Below, piece by piece: positions 25,052-31,608 of a stretch of DNA of 64,000 bases; within the stretch, counting starts at the first letter, position 1; each line of letters opens with the position of its first letter. Below the pieces are notes generated by a model. That model was not told where the DNA came from and made no database searches. It saw only the letters and a program-made list of their open reading frames with translations. Origin of the DNA: a virus. Made by a program: the position numbers and the translations under genes. Location of the stretch: IMG/VR virus record IMGVR_UViG_3300021478_000015, positions 62,001 to 126,000 of that record, one strand, 5' to 3'.

Positions 25052-25080
25052 ACCGTACTGGGAGGACCTTGACCGGTCAA
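25052..25080 (-). promoter_or_regulatory. Promoter of the secreted barrel gene
   Basis: On the minus strand: TTGACC, exactly 17 bp, TACGGT. The predicted start leaves a leader of about 45 bases with a proper ribosome site, so this is a conventional, not leaderless, promoter. It stands back to back with leaderless promoter 7. Confidence 0.7.
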
Positions 25081-25093
25081 TAGTCGGGGTGAC

Positions 25094-25122
25094 TGGACTC
25101 CTCTAAGCTAGTCTGCTAATGT
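25094..25122 (+). promoter_or_regulatory. Leaderless promoter 7 (TGGACT, 17 bp, TAATGT)
   Basis: TGGACT, 17 bp with CTCTAAG and TCTGC, TAATGT; ATG after eight bases. Divergent from the barrel gene promoter with 14 bases between the -35 boxes. Confidence 0.75.
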
Positions 25123-25130
25123 GCTTGGCG

Positions 25131-25502
25131 ATGACCACCACCCAGTTCCCATCGCTTGTGGTCCTGCGCTCGGGTCGCATCGCTTACGTCGATGCCGATC
25201 GCAAGGCCACCCTAGAGACCTGCCCCTGGCTCGTCCGGGTGCCCTCCAATCATCCCGAGCCCGACTCCGAGGCCGATTGCTGGCTCGAAGTCGCCTGCGG
25301 CGCTCCCCTGTTCGCCATCGACGGTGACATCGAGGCCGGTTGGCATTGCGCCCACGGCCACCGTCACCTGACCTACGGCTCGCCTGCTCAGATCGCGGAA
25401 GAGCGCCTCGAAGCCGAGGTCGAGCTTGCCGCCTCCCACGATCCTCGTATCGCCGCCCGGCTGGACGCGGGCGAGTCCTGGCAGTCGGTGATGTACTCAT
25501 GA
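25131..25502 (+). CDS. Hypothetical protein, leaderless start
   Basis: 123 residues starting MTTTQFPSLVVLRSGRIAYV at the predicted transcript start of promoter 7. Contains WCAHGHRH-like His/Cys text (WHCAHGHRHLTYG) and several Cys (TCPW, DCWLEVACG), so a zinc site is possible. No family recognised. First of at least 10 overlapping genes in one unit. Confidence 0.65.
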   Translation: MTTTQFPSLVVLRSGRIAYVDADRKATLETCPWLVRVPSNHPEPDSEADCWLEVACGAPLFAIDGDIEAGWHCAHGHRHLTYGSPAQIAEERLEAEVELAASHDPRIAARLDAGESWQSVMYS

Positions 25503-25690
25503 TCATCCTGGCCACCGGCTTCGTCCGCGACGAGGGCACCCTGGTGCTCTTGTCCGGGCTGACCGAGTACAACCGCCCGGTGATCTTCGCCGTCGAGCAC
25601 CGCTACGCCGGAGACATCCTGGCCGCCGTCGAGGCCGGTGAGGAGCCCGAGTGCGAGGTGCCCCACTACCTGATCGTGAGTAGCTCATGA
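25499..25690 (+). CDS. Small hypothetical protein
   Basis: 63 residues, ATGA at both ends; strand-strand-helix-strand order (IILATGFVRDEGTLVLLSG, then DILAAVEAGEEP). Function unknown. Confidence 0.6.
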   Translation: MIILATGFVRDEGTLVLLSGLTEYNRPVIFAVEHRYAGDILAAVEAGEEPECEVPHYLIVSSS

Positions 25691-25833
25691 CCGCCGAGGA
25701 GATGCTGGCCGCCATGCTGGCCACCCTGGAGGCCTGGCGGGACTCGCTGCCGACCGGCCATCAGGAGAAGCCCGGAGCCATCCGCTCCGTCGAGGTCCTG
25801 CGGGCCTACGGCACCAAGGCGCTGCGGTCATGA
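25687..25833 (+). CDS. Small helical protein, 48 residues
   Basis: MTAEEMLAAMLATLEAWR and onward, ATGA at both ends. Single amphipathic helix plus short tail; no function evident. Confidence 0.55.
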   Translation: MTAEEMLAAMLATLEAWRDSLPTGHQEKPGAIRSVEVLRAYGTKALRS

Positions 25834-26048
25834 CCCACTCCCTGTCCCTGGCCATCGCCATCGTGCTGGGTGGTATCGGGGCCTTTGTGGCCCTGTGGTA
25901 CCTGATCGGCATGGGCATCGGCATCGCTCAGCGCGGCTACAACCGCATCGCCCCCTACCGCATCACCACCAAGGTGGTCGAGCCCCCGCCCCTCTCGGGC
26001 ATGCGTCGGCCGCCCTACACCTGGGAGAACTGGGAGTCGAGACGATGA
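25830..26048 (+). CDS. Small membrane protein, 72 residues
   Basis: One long hydrophobic helix near the N-terminus (LSLAIAIVLGGIGAFVALWY, then LIGMGIGIA) and a basic, Pro-rich cytoplasmic tail. ATGA at both ends. It precedes a coiled-coil gene and another membrane-type peptide, an order resembling small phage membrane complexes. Confidence 0.65.
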   Translation: MTHSLSLAIAIVLGGIGAFVALWYLIGMGIGIAQRGYNRIAPYRITTKVVEPPPLSGMRRPPYTWENWESRR

Positions 26049-26233
26049 GCAATGATGACCCCACCACCAATGTGCTCCTGGCCGACCTGCTCAATCGGGT
26101 CGAGGCCCTCGAAGAGTGGTCCAAGACGGTGCATGATCTGCTGGAGTCGGTCGGCAAGATCCATCAGGAGATGCTGGGCCTGGCCATCGAGTTGGCCGAG
26201 GCCGTCACCAAGCTGCAGGCCAAGCCGTCATGA
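26045..26233 (+). CDS. Small coiled-coil protein, 62 residues
   Basis: Almost the whole chain is one heptad-patterned helix (LLADLLNRVEALEEW, then VHDLLESVGKIHQEML). ATGA at both ends. Probably an oligomerising partner of the membrane proteins on either side. Confidence 0.6.
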   Translation: MSNDDPTTNVLLADLLNRVEALEEWSKTVHDLLESVGKIHQEMLGLAIELAEAVTKLQAKPS

Positions 26234-26352
26234 ACACCTTCTGGGCCGCATTCGTGGGTGGTCTGTCAGGAGCTATGACCACCCAGTTGTTCAACTGGCT
26301 ACGCCAGCGTGATGCCCGGCGTAAGGCCCGGCAGAGATGGATGGAGCGATGA
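26230..26352 (+). CDS. Small membrane-associated peptide, 40 residues
   Basis: A short apolar helix (FWAAFVGGLSGAM) followed by a strongly basic tail (RQRDARRKARQRW). ATGA at both ends. The composition suits a membrane-anchored or amphipathic peptide. Confidence 0.55.
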   Translation: MNTFWAAFVGGLSGAMTTQLFNWLRQRDARRKARQRWMER

Positions 26353-26498
26353 GCCGCGAAGACCAGCGCCGGGAGGATCAGGAAGAGGCCATCGACACCG
26401 CTTGTCGCCGGGTCATCGATGTGACCGGCCTGGTCAAAGCGACCGATGATGTACTGGAGTTCCTCCGAGAGATGGCCGAGAAGTATGACCATGCCTGA
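26349..26498 (+). CDS. Small acidic helical protein, 49 residues
   Basis: MSREDQRREDQEEAIDTACR followed by a second helix. ATGA start; the end overlaps the next gene. No function evident. Confidence 0.55.
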   Translation: MSREDQRREDQEEAIDTACRRVIDVTGLVKATDDVLEFLREMAEKYDHA

Positions 26499-26763
26499 TG
26501 TCCCCTACAACCGCCGGGCTGAGGCCGGGGCCAAAGCCGCTCGCATGCTGGGCGTCGATGTGTCCTGGCTACCGCACATCGTGCAGGTCTTGTACCGGGA
26601 CTATCCCAACGAGCTTGACACCGCCATTGGCACGGCCGTAACCGAGCATCTCGAAGATCGGAATAACGATCCCGAGCGTCACCCTTATACTGGAGATGGC
26701 ACCAGCAGTTGTGTCTTCTGTAACTATCCCATGAATGCCCACCTAGAAGGAACAGGACTATGA
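26485..26763 (+). CDS. Small zinc-knuckle hypothetical protein
   Basis: 92 residues if the first ATG (MTMPDV) is used, 90 from the second ATG at 26491. A CVFCNYP pair near the end and two His could bind zinc. Codons are A/T-richer than in the neighbours. ATGA overlap with the following gene. Confidence 0.6.
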   Translation: MTMPDVPYNRRAEAGAKAARMLGVDVSWLPHIVQVLYRDYPNELDTAIGTAVTEHLEDRNNDPERHPYTGDGTSSCVFCNYPMNAHLEGTGL

Positions 26764-26999
26764 CCACCACACCGAACACCGATGACATCCGCCGGGACAT
26801 GATCGAGACCGGCCAGACCAGGGAGGACCTGATGGCCAACATCGGCCCCACCTGGGACACCACGGCCATGCAGAAGGAGTTTGAGCCCCTCGGCTTCGCC
26901 GCCCCCTTCATCGTGGTCCGTCGCCGCTCAGACGGGGCCAAGGGATCCCTGGAGTTCACCCACTCGCCCAGGGTGTACTTCAACTGGGTGGCGGACTGA
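26760..26999 (+). CDS. Small hypothetical protein
   Basis: 79 residues, MTTTPNTDDIRRD. The C-terminal part (FIVVRRRSDGAKGSLEF) is a beta hairpin with a basic turn. It shares its last base with the next ATG. Not recognised. Confidence 0.6.
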   Translation: MTTTPNTDDIRRDMIETGQTREDLMANIGPTWDTTAMQKEFEPLGFAAPFIVVRRRSDGAKGSLEFTHSPRVYFNWVAD

Positions 27000-27343
27000 T
27001 GGCCACCACACCTCGCACCAGCTTCGGCTGGGAGACCGACAGTGCCTTCGGACCCCGCGCCATCATCGCCACCCCGGAGCGCTCCATGGCAGGCAACATC
27101 GTGTTGCGGGCTGGACCGGCCTACGAGGATGGTGGCTGGTCGCAATCCCTCCACATCGTCCTCACCCCCACCGAGGCGGCTGAGCTTGTGGCCGCCATCC
27201 AGGCCCAGATCGGAGATGACACCTCGGCTCGTTGGCAACAGCTTGCCCGGCGCATCCTCAAGGCCAACGACGATCCCGAAGAGGCCGCCAAGCTGCACGC
27301 CGACACCATGGCGGCCATCCTGAGTGAGGTCCCGGAGACGTGA
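26999..27343 (+). CDS. Hypothetical protein
   Basis: 114 residues. Front half beta (SFGWETDSAFGPRAIIATP), back half helices (TPTEAAELVAAIQAQI). TGATG start, GTGA end. No known family. Confidence 0.6.
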   Translation: MATTPRTSFGWETDSAFGPRAIIATPERSMAGNIVLRAGPAYEDGGWSQSLHIVLTPTEAAELVAAIQAQIGDDTSARWQQLARRILKANDDPEEAAKLHADTMAAILSEVPET

Positions 27344-27495
27344 GCGTCTACGAGCCCCACTTCTGGGGCGACCTGTGGTACGAGGTGTTCCCCGAGGACC
27401 GGCCGGAGTCAGAGCCCGGCGGATTGGGCCACGTTGAGCAGCCACCACATGGTGAAGCCGAGCACGATGGCCTCGATCAGCAGGCAGACGAGTAG
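27340..27495 (+). CDS. Small acidic protein, 51 residues
   Basis: Frame starts GTG overlapping the preceding stop (GTGA) and encodes SVYEPHFWGDLWYEVFPEDR then an acidic tail. The last 87 bases lie antisense to the candidate holin at 27409-27516, so at most one of the pair may be functional. The overlap start favours this gene; the membrane-helix pattern favours the other. Confidence 0.45.
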   Translation: MSVYEPHFWGDLWYEVFPEDRPESEPGGLGHVEQPPHGEAEHDGLDQQADE

Positions 27496-27516
27496 GACCC
27501 GGCCGGGGTGTCTCAG
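27409..27516 (-). CDS. Candidate holin: 35-residue single-span membrane protein with CTG start
   Basis: Directly downstream of the endolysin on the same strand, a frame reads RHPGRVLLVCLLIEAIVLGF then TMWWLLNVAQSAGL: basic N-terminus, one uninterrupted membrane helix, short polar tail. No ATG, GTG or TTG precedes it; the only candidate is CTG overlapping the endolysin stop (CTGA), the same layout seen at 23884. Holins form the membrane lesion that releases endolysin. Size and position suit a holin or pinholin, but the start codon and the opposing plus-strand frame leave doubt. Confidence 0.45.
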   Translation of the reverse strand: MRHPGRVLLVCLLIEAIVLGFTMWWLLNVAQSAGL

Positions 27517-28283
27517 GTCACCGGGGCGGTGAACACCGAGTTCCAGGTCTGGGGACCTACCAGGCCGTCCGCGGTGAGATGCTTCTCGCGTTGGTACTGA
27601 ACGGTGACCTGCTCACTCTGCGGCCCGAATATGCCATCGACACCAATGGCCCAGCCCCGGTTTTTCATCTGCTGCTGGTACGTCCGCACATCGGGCACCG
27701 TCGAGTTGTGGGTGCGGCCAAAGTAGTCCACATGCAGCGGCGGCACCCCCGCTGGAGGCTTGGGGGCCGGGGTGGGAGGCTTGGGATCAGGAGCAGGGGC
27801 GCTGCCCTGAGCGGCGGTCAGGATGGCTTGGCGGCGGTTCTTGCGGAGATCACCAGGGCAACCGGTGTGACCACCCCAGGCCGCCCCGCCCATCCCATGC
27901 CATCCGAAGCCGCGAACACCGGGGCTCTCAGCCAGGCTGTAGGGCCAGCCGTAGACATCGTGGCCCCACTTGTACAGCCGGGCCAGGGTGGCCTCAGCGG
28001 CGGCGGTGAGGGGCTCGGTGGTGTAGCCCTCACTCTCGATGGAGTTGTAGGTGCTGTTGCCCTGGGCTTGTGCCCAGGCCGACACGTTGGCGTCCACGTA
28101 CTGCTCCAGCACGCCGGTCTTGGACACCCACCACGTCGAGGAGGCCCCGGCCCCAGGATTGTTGAACCATCCGGCCAGCGAGTTGTTGCCCTGCTGGACG
28201 TGCAGCACCAGGCCCAGGTGGCTGGCCATGACCCCGCCATGGCCGGACACCGGCTTCCATACTGCGAACGGGCAGACGGTCAT
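27513..28283 (-). CDS. Endolysin: N-acetylmuramoyl-L-alanine amidase with peptidoglycan-binding domain
   Basis: 256 residues. Residues 1-165 form an amidase_2 (PGRP-like) domain: GLVLHVQQGNN (zinc His), a Trp/Tyr core, and GWHGMGGAAWGGHTGCPGD carrying the later zinc His/Cys ligands. A Pro/Lys linker (PDPKPPTPAPKPP) follows. Residues about 195-255 are a PG_binding_1 domain with the repeated DGIFGPQSEQ and DGLVGPQTW loops. No signal peptide, so release needs a holin. The enzyme cuts the bond between MurNAc and L-Ala. It is second in a minus-strand cassette after a 36-residue acidic peptide and before the candidate holin. Confidence 0.9.
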   Translation of the reverse strand: MTVCPFAVWKPVSGHGGVMASHLGLVLHVQQGNNSLAGWFNNPGAGASSTWWVSKTGVLEQYVDANVSAWAQAQGNSTYNSIESEGYTTEPLTAAAEATLARLYKWGHDVYGWPYSLAESPGVRGFGWHGMGGAAWGGHTGCPGDLRKNRRQAILTAAQGSAPAPDPKPPTPAPKPPAGVPPLHVDYFGRTHNSTVPDVRTYQQQMKNRGWAIGVDGIFGPQSEQVTVQYQREKHLTADGLVGPQTWNSVFTAPVT

Positions 28284-28390
28284 GCCTGGTCCTCCTCGGG
28301 GATGGGCTGCTCGGGTACGTCGGGCTCATCGGGATGCTCCCCCGAGAACTCGGTGCCGCCCTTGTCATCTACCGGCTCGACATTGCTCAT
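28280..28390 (-). CDS. 36-residue acidic peptide ahead of endolysin
   Basis: MSNVEPVDDKGGTEFSGE followed by a Pro/Glu/Asp tail; its TGA overlaps the endolysin ATG (ATGA). A strong GGAAGGAG ribosome site precedes its ATG, while the endolysin has none of its own, so endolysin translation probably depends on this frame. It may be an adaptor peptide or simply a ribosome-loading leader. Confidence 0.6.
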   Translation of the reverse strand: MSNVEPVDDKGGTEFSGEHPDEPDVPEQPIPEEDQA

Positions 28391-28456
28391 GGCACTCCTT
28401 CCAGCTAGGAAGCTCACCTGTCAGGAGCCTACTCACCTGGGCACGTACCCTTGACC

Positions 28457-28714
28457 ATGACCGATGAGGTGCGGCGCAAGCCGCTGGATATCGCTTTAGC
28501 CGAAGAGGCGGCCTGGCGTCAAGGCCTGCTGGTAGTGGGCAACATCAAGAAGGCGTATTTGCGAGAGCGCAAGCATCTGCTTGATGTAGGATTCCCAGCC
28601 GGACACGCCCTGTGTGAGGACTTCGACAAGGGGGCCGAGAAGTGGGCCGCTATCGAGACCAACATGCGACGGGACTACCATAAGCACATCGAGGAGAATC
28701 AGATCCGGATATGA
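28457..28714 (+). CDS. Hypothetical helical protein
   Basis: 85 residues, MTDEVRRKPLDIALAEEAAW. All helical, with HALCEDFDKG. A TACCCT box five bases before ATG would suit a leaderless start, but I see no -35. First of a run of about 20 overlapped genes. An in-frame TTG lies six bases upstream. Confidence 0.6.
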   Translation: MTDEVRRKPLDIALAEEAAWRQGLLVVGNIKKAYLRERKHLLDVGFPAGHALCEDFDKGAEKWAAIETNMRRDYHKHIEENQIRI

Positions 28715-28839
28715 GCGAGGAGGAGCCCGAGGAGATGACGTACTTCCTCGGCTGTACCTGTGACCATGACCCGGAGGAGCACGGCTGGGGTCATTGTGAG
28801 GTGGATGGATGTCCTTGCGAGGGAGGGTGGGAGGAATGA
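28711..28839 (+). CDS. Small Cys/His/acidic protein, 42 residues
   Basis: Includes CTCDHDPEEHGWGHC and CPCEGGW: four to five Cys and three His in 30 residues, clearly a metal-binding peptide. ATGA at both ends. An anti-repressor or adaptor role is typical for such peptides but cannot be shown. Confidence 0.6.
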   Translation: MSEEEPEEMTYFLGCTCDHDPEEHGWGHCEVDGCPCEGGWEE

Positions 28840-28982
28840 GCGCGGCCTATCACATCCGCTGGACCGACGACGAAGGCGAGCATCGCGAGGTGCGCTGGAA
28901 TCAGGGGGATGCCATTACCCTGTTCGTCCTGGTCATCGCCAAGGGCGAAGCGGAAGATGTCGAACTGGTGTTCTCGTCATGA
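28836..28982 (+). CDS. Small hypothetical protein, 48 residues
   Basis: MSAAYHIRWTDDEGEHREVR then ITLFVLVIAKGEAE; compact beta-type sequence. ATGA at both ends. Unknown function. Confidence 0.55.
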   Translation: MSAAYHIRWTDDEGEHREVRWNQGDAITLFVLVIAKGEAEDVELVFSS

Positions 28983-29299
28983 GCACCTGGGATGAGGTCA
29001 TCGGCCTGGTCAACGCCCAGGCCATGGACGAGGGCTTGTGGTTTCGGGCTGAGACCGTGGCGGAGGCCTACCTGCAGCGAGAGCTACGCCGCCTGCACGC
29101 CGCCGTTGAGGGCCTCTTAGAGGACCGTCGTCACATCGTTCAGTTTGAGGAGGACGACTGGATGATCGCCCATCCCCTGGCCGAGCGCCTGGAGGGATCC
29201 TTGCTCGACTGCCCTATGCGCTGGGATGAGCCCGACCCAGGCTTACGAGGCCGGTACTGGCTGCACGATGACGGCACCCTGGGCGAGGAGATCCCATGA
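28979..29299 (+). CDS. Hypothetical protein
   Basis: 106 residues, MSTWDEVIGLVNAQAMDEGLW. Helical first half (VAEAYLQRELRRLHAAVEGLL), acidic and aromatic second half. ATGA at both ends. Not recognised. Confidence 0.65.
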   Translation: MSTWDEVIGLVNAQAMDEGLWFRAETVAEAYLQRELRRLHAAVEGLLEDRRHIVQFEEDDWMIAHPLAERLEGSLLDCPMRWDEPDPGLRGRYWLHDDGTLGEEIP

Positions 29300-29421
29300 G
29301 CTACGGCTGCCGGGACTTGGACGACGGCCGTCACCTGTGCGTAGTCGATCTCACCTATGGGCGCGCCCGGCTGCTGATCTCCTCCAACGCCTGTCACCTC
29401 ACCTATGACGACGCCTACTGA
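29296..29421 (+). CDS. Small Cys-containing protein, 41 residues
   Basis: MSYGCRDLDDGRHLCVVDLT and then ARLLISSNACHLTYDDAY: three Cys and two His. ATGA start. Too short to classify. Confidence 0.5.
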   Translation: MSYGCRDLDDGRHLCVVDLTYGRARLLISSNACHLTYDDAY

Positions 29422-29451
29422 TATGACCTCCCTGTGGTTGCGGTCGCAACC

Positions 29452-29559
29452 ATGCATCAATGGGATGGCCAAGGTGAGCCCACTGGCTGGATGCGAAACC
29501 CCATGACCGGACGACGACGGCCGGACGGGGATCCGGAGCGGGAGTACGTGGACCCATGA
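29452..29559 (+). CDS. Small basic protein, 35 residues
   Basis: MHQWDGQGEPTGWMRNPMTG then RRRPDGDPEREYVDP. The stop overlaps the next ATG (ATGA), which supports it. A GTG 18 bases earlier is an alternative start. In the same stretch a 27-codon frame starting at 29424 also exists but lacks the overlap. Confidence 0.45.
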   Translation: MHQWDGQGEPTGWMRNPMTGRRRPDGDPEREYVDP

Positions 29560-29759
29560 GCGCAGCATCATCGACCACGGGGCGTGGATCGCTGGTTGTA
29601 GAGCTACCTGAACCGGTGCAGGTGGCTGACGGTAGATGGCTGGTGGCCGTATGGATCAATGCCCGGCGTCCCGACATCACCGCGGCGAGAGCGGTCCCGA
29701 TGTACGTTCCGAATCGAGATCAGTGGGTGCCCTCTATCGACAGATCCGAGGCATCATGA
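29556..29759 (+). CDS. Small hypothetical protein
   Basis: 67 residues, beta-rich (GSLVVELPEPVQVADGRWLV, then AVPMYVPNRDQW). ATGA at both ends. Function unknown. Confidence 0.6.
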   Translation: MSAASSTTGRGSLVVELPEPVQVADGRWLVAVWINARRPDITAARAVPMYVPNRDQWVPSIDRSEAS

Positions 29760-29944
29760 GCGTGTTGCGACCGACTGCCTCCGAGCGCAAGCACCGAGCC
29801 TTCATCCCCCGAGGTGGTGACCGATCGACGTGGACCAGCCTGGACTACGCCTATGAGATCACCGATGCCACCGACACTGGGCACCTGGGCTGGGCCGAGT
29901 TGCTCATGATGGAGTTCCGCCGCAAGTTCCTGGCCAAGCCATGA
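29756..29944 (+). CDS. Small basic hypothetical protein
   Basis: 62 residues, MSVLRPTASERKHRAFIPRG; ends in a basic helix (MMEFRRKFLAKP). ATGA at both ends. Unknown. Confidence 0.6.
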   Translation: MSVLRPTASERKHRAFIPRGGDRSTWTSLDYAYEITDATDTGHLGWAELLMMEFRRKFLAKP

Positions 29945-30165
29945 GCGACGAGGACCAGGACCTGCTGCGCTACGGCCCCTGCGAGCACTGTGGCGGCCCG
30001 AGGACGGTCAAGGTCACCGAGCACCCAGACGGCATCAGTCTGGTCTACGAGCTTGGATGCCCGACTTGCGACCAAGAGGGCCAGGAGCGCCGTAAGGCCA
30101 GCGACCTCGAACCCTGGGAACGCTACGCCGGGGAGCGCTTCGGGCTACCGGATCCCTGGGCATGA
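29941..30165 (+). CDS. Zinc-ribbon protein, 74 residues
   Basis: CEHCGGPRTVKV near residue 14 and CPTCDQEGQE near residue 40 form a DnaJ-type four-Cys ribbon, followed by an acidic/aromatic helix. ATGA at both ends. Confidence 0.65.
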   Translation: MSDEDQDLLRYGPCEHCGGPRTVKVTEHPDGISLVYELGCPTCDQEGQERRKASDLEPWERYAGERFGLPDPWA

Positions 30166-30320
30166 TCCACGTCGAGGGGAAGGTGGTCATCCGCTACGAG
30201 GTGTGGTGTGACCAGTGCAGTTGGACCGGTGAGTATGCTGATTCGAGAGAAGCTCATGATCGTGGCAACGACCATGAGAAGCATCATCGACAGGCCCGTG
30301 CTGCCCGAGGTGAGAAGTGA
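30162..30320 (+). CDS. Zinc-finger-like protein, 52 residues
   Basis: CDQCSWTGEY then a His-rich helix (HDRGNDHEKHHRQ): a CxxC plus HxnH arrangement close to a C2H2-type finger used by small actinophage proteins. ATGA start, overlap with a GTG at the end. Confidence 0.6.
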   Translation: MIHVEGKVVIRYEVWCDQCSWTGEYADSREAHDRGNDHEKHHRQARAARGEK

Positions 30321-30697
30321 TTTTGGCTCCGCATCACATCTTCGGTCCGGCCAGGGAGGGCCACATCACCTGCCTGGCCTGCCATCACACCTACACCGTG
30401 GAGACGGCCTGGCAGGCCCTGGTCGATCCCTGCATCGACGGTGTACCCACCGGCATCACCGAGATCGAGGCCCTGGAGCGTTACCGGGCGGCGCTCAACG
30501 ACACGCAAGGGAGTGTTGTGAGCAAGGACGAGCTACGGGAGCAGATGGCCATGCTGGTGGCCGGGCGTATGGCCCTGCACTGGCCCCTGCAGTGCCCCAT
30601 GTGCCCCGATCGATCGGCCATGGCCATCGACATCGTGGACTCTCTGCTGGCCAGCCGCGACCTGATCATCACCGGCATCGAGAGCCCTCATGACTGA
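30317..30697 (+). CDS. Protein with two Cys pairs
   Basis: 126 residues starting GTG, overlapping the previous stop. CLACHHTY (about residue 19) and CPMCPDR (about residue 92) each could take part in a zinc site, the first resembling the small zinc module in neighbours. A GTGAGC inside the frame at about 30518 could start a shorter second product. Function unknown. Confidence 0.6.
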   Translation: MILAPHHIFGPAREGHITCLACHHTYTVETAWQALVDPCIDGVPTGITEIEALERYRAALNDTQGSVVSKDELREQMAMLVAGRMALHWPLQCPMCPDRSAMAIDIVDSLLASRDLIITGIESPHD

Positions 30698-30842
30698 CGC
30701 CGATCCAGTCGAACTACCCGACGCCAGGATCAAGTTCTGGGACTGCCCGGAGGATCACCCCAGAGAGCCCCAGAGGGTCCGTATCGTCTGGGACGGGGAT
30801 CTGGCCACCTGCCTGGACTGCGGGCGCACCAACCGTGACTGA
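30690..30842 (+). CDS. Zinc-knuckle protein, 50 residues
   Basis: Contains FWDCPEDHPRE and TCLDCGRTNRD, a CxxxxH plus CxxC metal site. Overlaps the gene before by eight bases and the gene after by eight bases, the same ACTGA-type overlap. Confidence 0.55.
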   Translation: MTDADPVELPDARIKFWDCPEDHPREPQRVRIVWDGDLATCLDCGRTNRD

Positions 30843-31023
30843 GGACTCCTGGGCCAAGTGGCTGGCCCACATCGCCACCTGTGACGCCGCCCACTGCCAG
30901 AACGCCAACGCCCTGCGGCTGGTGCTGGTGGGAGCCGGGCTCGACCCCCGCACCTTCAAGATCGAATCCAAGACGGACGGCACTCATGTGATCAAGACCT
31001 GGGCGGACAGCCATGACCTCTGA
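30835..31023 (+). CDS. Small hypothetical protein
   Basis: 62 residues from GTG: helix (WAKWLAHIATCDAAHCQNAN) with two Cys and two His, then a short alpha/beta end. Eight-base overlap at the start, eleven at the end. Confidence 0.55.
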   Translation: MTEDSWAKWLAHIATCDAAHCQNANALRLVLVGAGLDPRTFKIESKTDGTHVIKTWADSHDL

Positions 31024-31207
31024 GCAGATCGTTGACGCCATCATCTCCGACCTGGCCGGTCGCAGTGCGATCGGCAAGGCCTGGGAGCAGATCGATGCTG
31101 ACATCCAGGCTGAGATCCGCGCTATCTGGCTCGGTTATATCGAGGACAAGAGCGAGGTCTTCTTTGGCTCGCAGGGAGATGACCCCCATGGCATCGACCC
31201 GCCATGA
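31013..31207 (+). CDS. Small helical protein
   Basis: 64 residues, MTSEQIVDAIISDLAGRSAI then WEQIDADIQAEIRAIWLGY; acidic helical bundle. ATGA end. Unknown function. Confidence 0.6.
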   Translation: MTSEQIVDAIISDLAGRSAIGKAWEQIDADIQAEIRAIWLGYIEDKSEVFFGSQGDDPHGIDPP

Positions 31208-31608
31208 GTAGCGCCCCCTGCTCGACCTGCCCTTGGCGCAAGTCCTCGACCCTGGGTGGCTACGACATACCGGGCTTCGGCCTGGATCTCATGAGAGGCC
31301 TCTCCTGCACCGTCTCCGCCCGTGGGATCCGCACCGATGAGTTCCGGCCCACTATGGCCTGCCACGGCTCCTCAGAGGACCACAACCAGATCTGCCGGGG
31401 CTACGCCTATGTCGAGGGCTGGTCCAACCTCAGCTTCCGGCTGATGGCCATGCGGGGAGAGATCGTCCTGGACGAGCTTGACCGGGCCTGCGGGGGGCTC
31501 GACCTGTGGGACAACTTCTGGGAGATGCTAGACGCCTACGAGGAAGTGAGGAGGAATGATAACTCCACAGGATTTTCATCTTCAAGATCTGTTGGTCCTG
31601 TCTGTTGA
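31204..31608 (+). CDS. DUF6283-like cysteine protein
   Basis: 134 residues. The start SSAPCSTCPWRKSSTLGGYD, with later MACH and ICRGYAY, matches the DUF6283 pattern (PCxxCPW near the N-terminus, then Cys/His ligands), a widespread actinophage family of unknown role with a likely metal site. The last 53 bases overlap the next gene, so the true C-terminus may contribute little; the reading changes to Ser/Arg-rich residues there. Confidence 0.7.
   Translation: MSSAPCSTCPWRKSSTLGGYDIPGFGLDLMRGLSCTVSARGIRTDEFRPTMACHGSSEDHNQICRGYAYVEGWSNLSFRLMAMRGEIVLDELDRACGGLDLWDNFWEMLDAYEEVRRNDNSTGFSSSRSVGPVC

Noticed and set aside
28423-28451. Eighth leaderless promoter before 28457
   Set aside because: TACCCT is near the ATG, but the 17-bp spaced -35 position reads AGGAGC and the spacer lacks the shared blocks.
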